Positions 7,425 to 14,709 are shown, counted from the first letter of the stretch. The stretch is DNA of 25,921 nucleotides from Lachnospiraceae bacterium UBA1066 (GCA_002316215.1 DCDB01000078.1:1-25921), one strand, 5' to 3'. Numbers and translations are program-made. The notes: generated from the sequence alone by a model not told the origin.

Positions 7425-7543
7425 CAGCTCCGGATAAACTTCTACAAATTGCATTTTGAAGTTCCGGAAAAACTTCTTCAAATTGCATTTTGCAGCTCCG
7501 GATAAGCTTCTTCAAATTGCATTTTACAGCCCCAGATAAGCTT
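7425..7543. repeat. 34-bp tandem repeat including the livF 3' end
   Basis: Three 34-bp units are joined without gaps at 7425-7458, 7459-7492 and 7493-7526. They share a CTTCnnCAAATTGCATTTT core. A partial fourth copy of about 17 bp (7527-7543) is the last coding stretch of livF, so unit 3 runs through the livF stop codon. The array fills most of the space between livF and the terminator. The unit is not a multiple of three and carries no conserved long reading frame. Confidence 0.85.
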
Positions 7544-8222
7544 TCTTTACGCTGCTGTCTCTCAGCAGTTCTTTGCCGGTCCCTGACATCGTTATCCTGC
7601 CGGTTTCCATGACATAGGCATAATCGGCTGCCTGAAGCGCCATATTGGCATTCTGCTCGTTAAGCAGGATGGTTGTTCCCTGTTCATTGATTTTCTTAAT
7701 GATTTCAAATATCTGGCGGACAATTTTCGGAGCAAGTCCCAGCGACGGTTCGTCCATCATAAGGATTTTAGGATGGCACATAAGTGCCCTTGCAACGGCC
7801 AGCATCTGCTGTTCCCCGCCGGAAAGTGTACCTGCTGCCTGCCATTTCCTGCTTTTCAGGATCGGGAAGAGTTCATACATCCTTTCGATGTCTTCATTCA
7901 GGTCGTCCGTTCTTAAATAAGCTCCGATTTTCAGGTTTTCCAGTACCGTCATATCCGGAAACATATGCCGTCCTTCGGGAGAAAGGGTAATGCCTTTTGA
8001 TACAATTACCGTTGTGCTTCTTCCCAGAAGCTCCTCACCGTCCAGATTGATTGAACCTTCTTTCGCTTTTACAAGTCCGATGATCGTGCGCAGGGTCGTC
8101 GACTTTCCGGCGCCATTCGCCCCGATCAGCGTAACGATTTTTCCGTCCGGAACCTCAAAAGATATATTCCTCACGGCCTCGATGCCGCCGTAGTTCACGC
8201 AGAGATCAGTTATTTTCAGCAT
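7524..8222 (-). CDS. livF: Branched-chain amino acid/amide ABC transporter ATPase LivF
   Basis: The second ATPase of the HAAT-type importer, 232 aa, membrane-associated through LivH/LivM. Walker A GANGAGKST is at 34-42, followed by a Q-loop region, the LSGGEQQ signature, and Walker B ILMMDEPSLGLAP. It ends in KKAYLGL, the typical LivF C-terminus. The ATG overlaps the 3' end of livG by 17 nt, indicating coupled translation. It is the last gene of the operon, and its stop codon is embedded in the 34-bp tandem repeat. The substrate could be Leu/Ile/Val or another amino acid or amide, because family members differ. Confidence 0.95.
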   Translation of the reverse strand: MLKITDLCVNYGGIEAVRNISFEVPDGKIVTLIGANGAGKSTTLRTIIGLVKAKEGSINLDGEELLGRSTTVIVSKGITLSPEGRHMFPDMTVLENLKIGAYLRTDDLNEDIERMYELFPILKSRKWQAAGTLSGGEQQMLAVARALMCHPKILMMDEPSLGLAPKIVRQIFEIIKKINEQGTTILLNEQNANMALQAADYAYVMETGRITMSGTGKELLRDSSVKKAYLGL

Positions 8223-9096
8223 GATCGGCCTCCCCTAAATATGCCTCAATGACCTTCGGATTCGAACTGATTTCCTTCGGATTGCCCTCGGCGATCATCT
8301 TTCCGAAATCGATGCAGTAGATACGGTCGGATATCTTCATGACAAGATCCATATGATGCTCAATCATAAATACTGTCAGCTTATACCGTTTCTTTATTTC
8401 GACGATAAATGCAGACAGCTCCGCCGTTTCCTGCGGATTCATGCCGGCTGCCGGCTCATCCAGAAGAAGAAGCCTCGGATTTGTCGCAAGCGCACGTGCA
8501 ATTTCAAGCCTTCTTTGAATCCCGTAAGGAAGGTTCCCCGCCTCTTCATTTTCTACATCCGAAAGCCCTACCTCGCGAAGAAGCTCGTGCGCTCTTTCCC
8601 TCATATCAAGCTCTTCCTGACGAGCCTTCGGCTTTGTCTTCATCTTATCCAGGAATGCCGCATTTGCAAAAAATGATTCGCTCAGGAAATTCGTCTTAAC
8701 ATGCATATGCTGTGCGATCAGAACATTTTCAAAAGCCGTCAGGCTGGAAAAAAGCCGTATGTTCTGAAAAGTCCTGGCAACGCCCAGAGCCGTTATTTTA
8801 TCCGGTGTCCGGCTTACAATCTCTGTATACTCACCGGCATGGCTGCCGGCATAAGTCTTTTTCATCTTTCCGTGCGGGCAGTTAGCCACCATAGTCTGTC
8901 CGTTAAATTCAACGCGTCCGTTGGTCGGCTCATATACGCCCGTTATACAGTTAAATGCCGTCGTTTTGCCGGCGCCGTTCGGTCCGATCAGGGCAACGAT
9001 TTCTCCCTCACCGACATGCAGGGACAAAGAGTCAACCGCAACGACACCGCCGAACTGCATGGTAATATTTTCCATGCGGAGAATATCTTCACTCAT
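8206..9096 (-). CDS. livG: Branched-chain amino acid/amide ABC transporter ATPase LivG
   Basis: The first ATPase of the importer, 296 aa, somewhat longer than the usual 255-260 residues. Walker A GPNGAGKTT is at 38-46; then come the PDKITALGVARTFQNIRLF segment typical of LivG, the signature-like LPYGIQRRLEIARAL, and Walker B LLLLDEPAAGMNP. The C-terminal GKMIAEGNPKEI and YLGE motifs also match LivG. The extra length lies mainly in insertions between Walker A and the signature (about residues 72-92 and 135-165). It overlaps livM by 8 nt at its start and livF by 17 nt at its end. Confidence 0.95.
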   Translation of the reverse strand: MSEDILRMENITMQFGGVVAVDSLSLHVGEGEIVALIGPNGAGKTTAFNCITGVYEPTNGRVEFNGQTMVANCPHGKMKKTYAGSHAGEYTEIVSRTPDKITALGVARTFQNIRLFSSLTAFENVLIAQHMHVKTNFLSESFFANAAFLDKMKTKPKARQEELDMRERAHELLREVGLSDVENEEAGNLPYGIQRRLEIARALATNPRLLLLDEPAAGMNPQETAELSAFIVEIKKRYKLTVFMIEHHMDLVMKISDRIYCIDFGKMIAEGNPKEISSNPKVIEAYLGEADHAENN

Positions 9097-10192
9097 TTTT
9101 GGCGCCCTCCCCTGATTTCTTCTTTCTGAAGAGCTGCGGAATCCTGCGAAACAGATTTATAAGTCCCTGCCAGCTGAATTCCCTGCCGCCCATCAGCCCT
9201 TTCCTCCAGAAAAGGACGACGACCATAAGGAGTATGGAGAAAATGACCATCCGGAAGCCCGCACGAAACAAAGGAATCGACACACCGCCAATTGTCAGAG
9301 GCTCATCGAAGAAGCGAAGCCACTCCTGGCCGCCCATGACAAGAAATGCACCGATAACCGATCCGGTAACCGATCCCAGACCGCCCAGAACGACAATCAG
9401 GAGAATCGTATAGGTCAGCGTCACCTGAAATGTCTTAGCATCGATGGAACGCATGTAAATAGCCAAAAGTCCTCCGGCAATCCCCGTAAAAAATGAGCTT
9501 ATGATAAAAGCCAGTTCCTTTGTCTTAAAAAGATTGATGCCCATCGCCTCAGCAGCAACCTCATCTTCACGTATGGCTGTAAATGCCCGGCCATAGGATG
9601 AACGAAGAAGCATAACCATAAGCGCGATACAGATGATCGATACAATAACCGGAGTAAAAATCGAATGGTATCCCGGAATTGTGTTCAGGCCGTAAGAGCC
9701 GTTCGTAATCTGGTTGAGTCCCGGAGCGGCAATAACCGCCCTGATAATTTCGGCAAAACCAAGTGTTGCAATCGCAAGATAGTCAGATTTAAGCCTCAGA
9801 ACCGGAAATCCGATAAGAGCCGCAAAGCCGGCTGCAATAAGGCCGCCGAGAAGCATTGCAAGCCACCACGGAAGAGATACATTCGCCAGCCACGGGGCTA
9901 TTCCATTAACATAATACACTGTAGGACGGGATTCGACCGGTATAATCAGGATTGCTGTCACATAAGCCCCGATTGCCATAAAACCGGCCTGCCCGAGAGA
10001 AAACAGACCCGTAAAGCCTGTCAGCATATTCATGGCAACAGCAACGACCGCATAAATAGCCGAACGTTCAATAATTGAAATTGCGTAGGAATGAGAAGCC
10101 GAATTCAGCTGCAGGATAAGCATATAGGCAAAAATTATACCGATTAAAATAATGGTAAGAATCGTATTGCGCTTCTTGATATCTTTCTTCAT
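9089..10192 (-). CDS. livM: Branched-chain amino acid/amide ABC transporter permease LivM
   Basis: One of the two inner-membrane permease subunits, 367 aa with the start chosen here. It has about ten hydrophobic segments. The conserved permease region AIREDEVAAEAMGINLFKTK marks the cytoplasmic loop that docks on the ATPases, and G-G-L-G-S-V-T-G-S-V-I-G-A follows it. The frame stays open 32 codons further upstream to 10288. However, that extension overlaps livH and is not membrane-like, whereas the ATG at 10192 has GGAGGG 5-10 nt upstream and begins with the expected basic MKKDIKKRN before the first helix. It lies 10 nt after livH and overlaps livG by 8 nt. Confidence 0.94.
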   Translation of the reverse strand: MKKDIKKRNTILTIILIGIIFAYMLILQLNSASHSYAISIIERSAIYAVVAVAMNMLTGFTGLFSLGQAGFMAIGAYVTAILIIPVESRPTVYYVNGIAPWLANVSLPWWLAMLLGGLIAAGFAALIGFPVLRLKSDYLAIATLGFAEIIRAVIAAPGLNQITNGSYGLNTIPGYHSIFTPVIVSIICIALMVMLLRSSYGRAFTAIREDEVAAEAMGINLFKTKELAFIISSFFTGIAGGLLAIYMRSIDAKTFQVTLTYTILLIVVLGGLGSVTGSVIGAFLVMGGQEWLRFFDEPLTIGGVSIPLFRAGFRMVIFSILLMVVVLFWRKGLMGGREFSWQGLINLFRRIPQLFRKKKSGEGAKNE

Positions 10193-10202
10193 TTTCCCTC
10201 CC

Positions 10203-11084
10203 TCATACTTTCTCTGTTGCCTTCTCGCCGAAAATACCCGTCGGCCTGAAGAGAAGGAAAACGATAAGCAGGATAAATGTAAAAGCATCAGAGAAGGTTG
10301 AATAACCGAGAGAAACCAATACGGTCTCGGAAATACCGATCAGGAAACCGCCGACAACTGCACCGGGTATGGAACCGATACCGCCGATAACAGCCGCCAC
10401 AAAGCACTTTAGGCCGGGAAGCGATCCGGAATACGGATATACCGTCATACGATCTGTAAAATACAGGATTGAGCCGACACCGGCAAGAAGGCAGCCGATA
10501 ATAAACGTATAAGTGATAGTCTTATCTACGCTTATTCCCATGATCTGGGCCGTTTCCATATCCTTAGAGACTGCGCGCATCGCCATACCGGCTTTCGTAT
10601 GGTTGATAATCTGCATAAGCGCTATGACCAGCACAATCGTAAGTACCGGCGTAACCAGCGTCACAAGAGAAGCGGAAACTGATCCGAACTGAAAGATCTG
10701 CTTAAGGAACGGAATGGACGGATAAGCCATCGGGATAGCCGTGAAAATATAAGTTGCCAGATTCTGAAGCAGGTAGCTTACGCCTATGGCAGAAATCATG
10801 ACGGACATTCTCGGAGCCGTACGCAGCGGCCTGTAAGCCACACGCTCAATCACGACGCCTAATAGAACAGTCCCGGCCAAAGTGACCGGGATTGAGACGT
10901 ACCATGGAAAAACCGCCATTGAAAAGATCATGAAATATCCGGCCATCATGAAGATATCGCCGTGGGCGAAATTGATCATGCGCAAAATGCCGTATACCAT
11001 GGTATATCCGATGGCAATCAGGGCATATGCGCCGCCAAGCGATATGCCCGTCAGGAACTGCTGAAGTATTACTGAACCATTCAT
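10203..11084 (-). CDS. livH: Branched-chain amino acid/amide ABC transporter permease LivH
   Basis: The other permease subunit, 293 aa, with about eight hydrophobic segments. Typical LivH landmarks are SLGGAYALIAIGYTMVYGIL (positions 15-34), NFAHGDIFM, the cytoplasmic RAVSKDMETAQIMGISVDK loop that contacts the ATPases, and AVIGGIGSIPGAVVGGFLIG. The start overlaps the livK stop in an ATGA arrangement, and TAGGAGA lies just upstream inside livK. This is classic translational coupling of permease to binding protein. Confidence 0.95.
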   Translation of the reverse strand: MNGSVILQQFLTGISLGGAYALIAIGYTMVYGILRMINFAHGDIFMMAGYFMIFSMAVFPWYVSIPVTLAGTVLLGVVIERVAYRPLRTAPRMSVMISAIGVSYLLQNLATYIFTAIPMAYPSIPFLKQIFQFGSVSASLVTLVTPVLTIVLVIALMQIINHTKAGMAMRAVSKDMETAQIMGISVDKTITYTFIIGCLLAGVGSILYFTDRMTVYPYSGSLPGLKCFVAAVIGGIGSIPGAVVGGFLIGISETVLVSLGYSTFSDAFTFILLIVFLLFRPTGIFGEKATEKV

Positions 11085-12274
11085 TTTGTATCTCCTACCT
11101 TGACGATCTTAAGGAATGAGAAAGCTCCGTCTTTAACGGTATCGATGTAAGCTGAATCGCGGTTCGCATCGCCGTTGTCATCAAAGGAAATGCTGCCTGT
11201 GCAGCCGGTGTAATTCGTCTTTGCCAGAGTTTCGCGAAGCGTCGCTCCGTCTGTCGATCCTGCGGATTCAAGAGCATCGCAGATGACATTGTATGTATCA
11301 TAGCAAAGAGCCGTATTGCCGACAACAGCATCATTTCCGCCGTTGTTCTTAACGCGTGTCTGATCCTTGTTCAGCCATTCCTTATATCCCTTGACAAATT
11401 CTACGGTCTTGTCATTAGAAGTATCGGCTTCATCAAAGAATGTGGAGCAGACCATTCCTTCACAATAAGCAGCTGAAGCATTGTCAATAATTGTCGTATT
11501 GTACCATGTGTCGCCGCCTCCGAAGACTGCTTTGATTCCGAGCTCACGCGCCTGCTTAATAATAAGCGGAGCCGTTGTAATGGATGACGGTGCGAAAATG
11601 AAGTCCGGATTGCCGTTCTTAACATTCGTAAGGATAGCCTTGAAATCCGACTGATTCGTCTGGAACTGCTCGTTGTCAACCACTGTTCCTCCGAGTTTCG
11701 TGAAGGCATCCGAGAAATAAGAAGCAAGGCCTGAGCTGTAGTCATCGCCCAGCTGCGAAATCACGGCTGCTGACTTGTAGCCTTCATTCCATGCATAGTT
11801 CGCCATGACAGTCCCCTGGAAAGGATCCAGGAAGCAAACGCGGAAATAATAAGTATTGCCCTGCGTAACCTGCGGGTTTGTGCAGGAAACACCGACAGCC
11901 GGGATCTTCGCATCTTCAAACGTCGGAGCTGCGGCAATCGCACAGCCGGAGCCATAGGTTCCGATCACTGCTTTGACGCCATCGGCAACTAATTTCTGTG
12001 CTGCAGTAACAGCTTCTGTCTTATCAGATTTATTATCAACCTCATCCAGTACAATCTTATATTCTTTATCGCCTACCTTAACCGTCGGACGAAGTTCATT
12101 CGCATAGCGCGCACCCTGAAGTTCCTGGATACCGCCTCCGCCGTTCTCGCCTGTCTGCGGCTCAAAAACACCGATCTTGATCGTATCGGAACTGCCTGAA
12201 GAGCTGCTTCCGCATGCGGAAAGAAGACCAACCGCCATTGCACCGCATAACAATAAAGCCACTGCCTTTTTCAT
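11081..12274 (-). CDS. livK: Branched-chain amino acid/amide ABC transporter substrate-binding lipoprotein LivK
   Basis: The extracellular receptor of the importer, 397 aa. A lipoprotein signal peptide MKKAVALLL...LLSAC places the lipid-modified Cys at residue 21, followed by a Ser/Gly linker and the mature domain IKIGVFEPQTGE. This is a type I periplasmic-binding fold of the Leu/Ile/Val-binding group, with VIGTYGSGCAIAAAP and DDYSSGLASYF segments lining the usual ligand cleft. The frame extends to 12310, but the ATG at 12274 has GGAGGAG 7-13 nt upstream and a proper signal sequence. It is the first gene of the liv operon and overlaps livH by 4 nt. The exact ligand (branched-chain amino acid, urea or amide, other) cannot be fixed from sequence alone. 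Confidence 0.94.
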   Translation of the reverse strand: MKKAVALLLCGAMAVGLLSACGSSSSGSSDTIKIGVFEPQTGENGGGGIQELQGARYANELRPTVKVGDKEYKIVLDEVDNKSDKTEAVTAAQKLVADGVKAVIGTYGSGCAIAAAPTFEDAKIPAVGVSCTNPQVTQGNTYYFRVCFLDPFQGTVMANYAWNEGYKSAAVISQLGDDYSSGLASYFSDAFTKLGGTVVDNEQFQTNQSDFKAILTNVKNGNPDFIFAPSSITTAPLIIKQARELGIKAVFGGGDTWYNTTIIDNASAAYCEGMVCSTFFDEADTSNDKTVEFVKGYKEWLNKDQTRVKNNGGNDAVVGNTALCYDTYNVICDALESAGSTDGATLRETLAKTNYTGCTGSISFDDNGDANRDSAYIDTVKDGAFSFLKIVKVGDTK

Positions 12275-12319
12275 TTTTCTCTCCTCCTTTAACACGTTGA
12301 TGTGATACAATAATAAAAG

Positions 12320-12348
12320 AGTTTAGCACGTTTTATAGATTCTTACAA
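12320..12348 (-). promoter_or_regulatory. Possible liv operon promoter
   Basis: On the minus strand a TTGTAA -35 (12343-12348) and TGC-TAAACT extended -10 (12320-12325) are spaced 17 nt apart, 45 nt upstream of livK. The match is moderate. There is no terminator in the 88-nt gap after the FAH-family gene, so read-through from that gene is also possible. Confidence 0.35.
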
Positions 12349-12362
12349 TGTAAATATCGTTT

Positions 12363-13244
12363 TTATCGGACAGTTGAACGCAGCGTTCCAATTTTATCAA
12401 TTGAACAGGTTACCGTATCCCCGGACTTTAAAAAGCGCGGCGGGTTAAAACCCATTCCCACGCCTGCGGGCGTACCCATCGAAATAATTGTTCCCGGAAG
12501 CAGCCTGATTCCCTGCGACAGCTCGCTGATGCAGTAGGCAATATCGAATATGAAATCATCCGTCGTCCCATCCTGCCTCAGCTCACCGTTTACTTCCGAA
12601 CGTATGCCAAGAGACGGCCTGCCCGGTATTTCATCTGCTGTAACAATCCACGGGCCCATTGGGGTAAAGCCGTCCAGGCTCTTGCCGATGTACCACTGTT
12701 TATGACGTGTCTGTATATCCCGGGCGCTTATATCATTCATTATAGTATATCCAAAAATATAATTATAGGCGTTCTCCCGTGAAACATGATCCGCCTCCTT
12801 CCCGATAATAACGGCCAGCTCAGCTTCATAATCCATGCATTCCGTAATATCCGCATGAGCCGGAATAGTCCCGCCGTCAGCAACAGCTTCCCCGACACGC
12901 TTCGAAAAATAAATCGGATATCCCTTCTCCGTATCAAATGCTTCTTTTTTATAATCAGCAGCCTCTTTTTTATGCGCCCTGAAATTTTCTCCCAGGCAAA
13001 TAACATCCTGGGCCGGACAGGGAATCGGAGCGCATTTTTCAATGTCTTCATAAGGTATTCCGCCCGTCGGGTTCTTAAGGAACAAATTCAGTGTCTGCCA
13101 GTCATCTACCTGCAGCCTTCCGACAAGATCATTCATATTGAAGTATGAAATTCCGATTTCCGGCAGTGCATATACTGTCTTGCCATCCTGTGACGCAATT
13201 CCCAGTGTTTCATAACCGTCCTGTTTAAAAGTTAGAAATTTCAT
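12363..13244 (-). CDS. Fumarylacetoacetate hydrolase (FAH) family protein
   Basis: A 293-aa member of the FAH/2-oxohepta-3-ene-dioate isomerase fold. Family members hydrolyse, isomerise or decarboxylate beta-diketo or 2-oxo acids with a bound divalent metal. Visible landmarks are the metal-ligand segment MDYEAELAVIIGK, the NDISARDIQ motif, the KQWYIGKSLDGFTPMGPW block, and MGTPAGVGMGFNPP near the C-terminus. The ATG at 13244 is preceded by GGAGGAAAA; a 10-codon upstream extension is less likely. It sits directly upstream of the liv importer on the same strand, so its substrate may relate to what that system imports. That link is inference, and the reaction cannot be named. Confidence 0.85.
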   Translation of the reverse strand: MKFLTFKQDGYETLGIASQDGKTVYALPEIGISYFNMNDLVGRLQVDDWQTLNLFLKNPTGGIPYEDIEKCAPIPCPAQDVICLGENFRAHKKEAADYKKEAFDTEKGYPIYFSKRVGEAVADGGTIPAHADITECMDYEAELAVIIGKEADHVSRENAYNYIFGYTIMNDISARDIQTRHKQWYIGKSLDGFTPMGPWIVTADEIPGRPSLGIRSEVNGELRQDGTTDDFIFDIAYCISELSQGIRLLPGTIISMGTPAGVGMGFNPPRFLKSGDTVTCSIDKIGTLRSTVR

Positions 13245-13274
13245 TTTTCCTCCGTACCGTCCTATATCAGACAT

Positions 13275-13280
13275 ATTATA
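13275..13280 (-). promoter_or_regulatory. -10 element of the FAH-family gene promoter
   Basis: A perfect TATAAT on the minus strand lies 31-36 nt upstream of the ATG. The -35 at the ideal distance is CATTCA, a weak match, which would fit an activated promoter. Transcription should start near 13268. Confidence 0.5.
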
Positions 13281-13312
13281 AAAAATCCGGCTATGCCTGA
13301 ATGAAATGCAAT

Positions 13313-13329
13313 TTACCGGCAGCCGGTAA
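13313..13329. promoter_or_regulatory. Perfect palindrome upstream of the FAH-family/liv genes
   Basis: TTACCGGCAGCCGGTAA is an exact 8-bp inverted repeat around one central base. It lies about 45-61 bp upstream of the predicted transcription start, where activators often bind. No T run follows, so it is not a terminator. No regulator gene is next to it. Confidence 0.5.
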
Positions 13330-13344
13330 TTACATCATAACAGA

Positions 13345-13498
13345 AACTTAAGGACGAAACAAGAAAACAAAGCAAAAACAAAAATCAAAAAACAAAAATC
13401 AGAAACAAAAAAACAAACAAGAGAATAAACAAGAAAATGAAGCATAAAAGTAAAACAAGAAAAATGAAACAAACATAGAAGAATCCAAAAACGAAATC
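13345..13498. other. A-rich low-complexity intergenic stretch
   Basis: About 150 nt between the FAH-family upstream region and the tRNA terminator are made almost only of A with scattered C and G (AAACAA/AAAATCA-like words). I see no gene or RNA structure in it. Translated frames through it are low-complexity Phe/Leu/Ser or Lys/Asn strings. Confidence 0.6.
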
Positions 13499-13500
13499 AC

Positions 13501-13540
13501 GTAAAAAGCAGGCAGCTCATAAATGAGCTGCCTGCTTTGG
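13501..13540 (-). terminator. Intrinsic terminator of tRNA-Leu
   Basis: A near-perfect 16-bp stem has arms AAAGCAGGCAGCTCAT and ATGAGCTGCCTGCTTT. On the minus strand it is followed by further T residues (the arm ends in TTT and continues TT before AC). It lies 8 nt after the tRNA 3' end. Confidence 0.9.
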
Positions 13541-13548
13541 CATTTGAC

Positions 13549-13633
13549 TGCGGAAGGCGGGACTTGAACCCGCACGACTGCAATAGCCACAAGATCCTTA
13601 GTCTTGCTCGTCTGCCAATTCCGACACTTCCGC
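13549..13633 (-). tRNA. tRNA-Leu (anticodon AAG)
   Basis: An 85-nt class II tRNA. The acceptor arms GCGGAAG and CTTCCGC pair fully, with discriminator A. The D arm has TCG/CGA with a GG-containing loop. The anticodon stem CAAGA/TCTTG holds loop CTAAGGA, giving anticodon A34-A35-G36 with G37. A 16-nt variable arm contains a GGCT/AGTC stem, and the T arm is GCGGG-TTCAAGT-CCCGC. The long variable arm and the sequence of the body identify leucine, reading CUU and, if A34 is deaminated to inosine, CUC and CUA as well. The 3' CCA is not encoded. Confidence 0.95.
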
Positions 13634-13650
13634 TTGAAGTCAACATAGAG

Positions 13651-13679
13651 ATTATAATGGGCTTTTCAATATTTGTCAA
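13651..13679 (-). promoter_or_regulatory. Consensus sigma-70 promoter of tRNA-Leu
   Basis: On the minus strand TTGACA (13674-13679) and TATAAT (13651-13656) are separated by exactly 17 nt, a perfect consensus promoter. Transcription should begin around 13644, about 11 nt before the mature tRNA. Confidence 0.9.
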
Positions 13680-13681
13680 CT

Positions 13682-13752
13682 CTTTTTGCGGGATTTTTTA
13701 TTTTCTTTTTGCGGGATTTTTTATTTTCTCTTTTTGCGGGATTTTTTATTTT
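13682..13752. repeat. Three 23-bp A/T-rich repeats upstream of the tRNA promoter
   Basis: Identical 23-bp units lie at 13682-13704, 13705-13727 and 13730-13752, with a 2-nt insert before the last. On the minus strand each reads as an A-tract block, a TCCCGC core and another A5 block. The array starts 3 bp upstream of the tRNA -35 box, so it could act as stacked UP elements or as curved DNA. Just beyond it is a short direct repeat, CTGCAAGAC (13754-13762 and 13767-13775). Confidence 0.85.
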
Positions 13753-13793
13753 CCTGCAAGACTTTCTGCAAGACAAAAACCTGCGGTCATGAC

Positions 13794-14663
13794 TCAGCTT
13801 TCAGTCACATTGTAGTCTCCCGCATTCGCTGCAACGTAGCTTTGGTACAAAGCGTCATAGGAAGGAAATTCCAGTTCCTCCATACCGGCTGTATCAAAAA
13901 TGACTGAGCCATCCGTCCCGGCTTTAAGATTATGCGCTTTAATCAAAAACCACTGTTCACTCTTCGTCGTAAGTTCCGGATAGTCCGGAATTTCTTCGGT
14001 GATCATCGTCTTATAAACAAGACCGATTCCATTATGTGACCCGCCGCCATAAAAGTCCTTTTCCTTCTCCTTCGCTGTCATTAGAAACATCTTTTGAAGC
14101 TCATTTTCTGAAAATGAACGTCTTGCCGCTTCACTATTAGCTGCCATATCCTGCTTTTCCGAATACTCCATCATTTCCTCCGCACGATGCTCAAGAACAA
14201 GCAGCGCCTCTTCCGTAAGCTCATCCATTCTTTCGATATACCGTTCAATGTCTTTTACTATGATTGTCTTCTTCATCGTCTCAGGAAGCGCAACTCCCTG
14301 ACGGGCAGCCTCTTTTGAATCTGCAAGGGCCGTTATTTCAACTTCATCTCCGATGGAAAGACCTGCCGAAGGCTCGGCGTGAAACATCATCTCTGAAATA
14401 AAAGGATCTTCAGACCGGTTCTCGATCTGTATGGATGCAGCGGGAGACGCGTCAATATATGAAATTGAAACATCCCTGAAAATATCCTCGTTTGACAGGA
14501 CTCTCGACATACTGTTTGTACTGTTTGTACTGTTTATTTCACGTTCGTTCCTTACGCTGTCTGAATTTTCCGCAGCTTTTCCTGCGCTTTTGCCTCCGCA
14601 GGACACAAGCAGAACAGCCCCCGCCATGCCTGCGGCAAGAAAGACCAACCGTTTTCTTTCCAT
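13794..14663 (-). CDS. Predicted lipoprotein of unknown function
   Basis: A 289-aa secreted protein with a clear lipoprotein signal: basic MERKR, a hydrophobic core, then LLVSC with the lipidated Cys at residue 22, followed by GGKSAGK. A low-complexity NSTNSTNS segment follows, encoded by three 9-bp repeats. A middle beta-rich stretch with AGLSIGDEVEITALADSKEA resembles the GLxxGDxVxV modules of clostridial cell-envelope lipoproteins. The C-terminal half (YGGGSHNGIGLVYKT, TKSEQWFLIKAHN) is unlike anything I recognise. The frame can start at a TTG two codons upstream, but the ATG at 14663 has AAGGGAG 8 nt upstream. That site is buried in a hairpin. The gene follows coaX on the same strand after 111 nt. 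Function unknown. Confidence 0.8.
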   Translation of the reverse strand: MERKRLVFLAAGMAGAVLLVSCGGKSAGKAAENSDSVRNEREINSTNSTNSMSRVLSNEDIFRDVSISYIDASPAASIQIENRSEDPFISEMMFHAEPSAGLSIGDEVEITALADSKEAARQGVALPETMKKTIIVKDIERYIERMDELTEEALLVLEHRAEEMMEYSEKQDMAANSEAARRSFSENELQKMFLMTAKEKEKDFYGGGSHNGIGLVYKTMITEEIPDYPELTTKSEQWFLIKAHNLKAGTDGSVIFDTAGMEELEFPSYDALYQSYVAANAGDYNVTES

Positions 14664-14670
14664 AATCAAA

Positions 14671-14709
14671 GCTCCCTTCCGAAGGTTAAAAGTTCCTCCG
14701 GAAGGGAGC
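14671..14709 (-). promoter_or_regulatory. Leader hairpin sequestering the lipoprotein ribosome binding site
   Basis: Arms GCTCCCTTCCG and CGGAAGGGAGC pair perfectly over 11 bp across a 17-nt loop. On the minus strand the 3' arm contains AAGGGAG, the only plausible Shine-Dalgarno for the lipoprotein ATG at 14663. The stem is followed by TTTGATT, too weak a T tract for a good terminator. It could be a leaky attenuator after coaX, a translational switch, or both. Confidence 0.7.

Noticed and set aside
7425..7526. CRISPR array
   Set aside because: The 34-bp units abut without spacers, diverge from each other and share sequence with the livF end. No cas genes are present.
10193..10288. Longer N-terminus for LivM
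   Set aside because: The extension lies within livH, is Ser/Arg-rich rather than membrane-like, and the internal ATG at 10192 has a strong ribosome site.
13682..13752. CRISPR-like or phage attachment repeats next to a tRNA
   Set aside because: Units are contiguous or 2 nt apart, lie upstream of the tRNA promoter rather than at its 3' end, and no integrase or duplicated tRNA end is seen.
13686..13907. Small plus-strand ORF reading MRDFLFSFCGIFYFLF
   Set aside because: It is produced by the A/T-rich 23-bp repeat, has no ribosome site, and overlaps the lipoprotein gene on the other strand.
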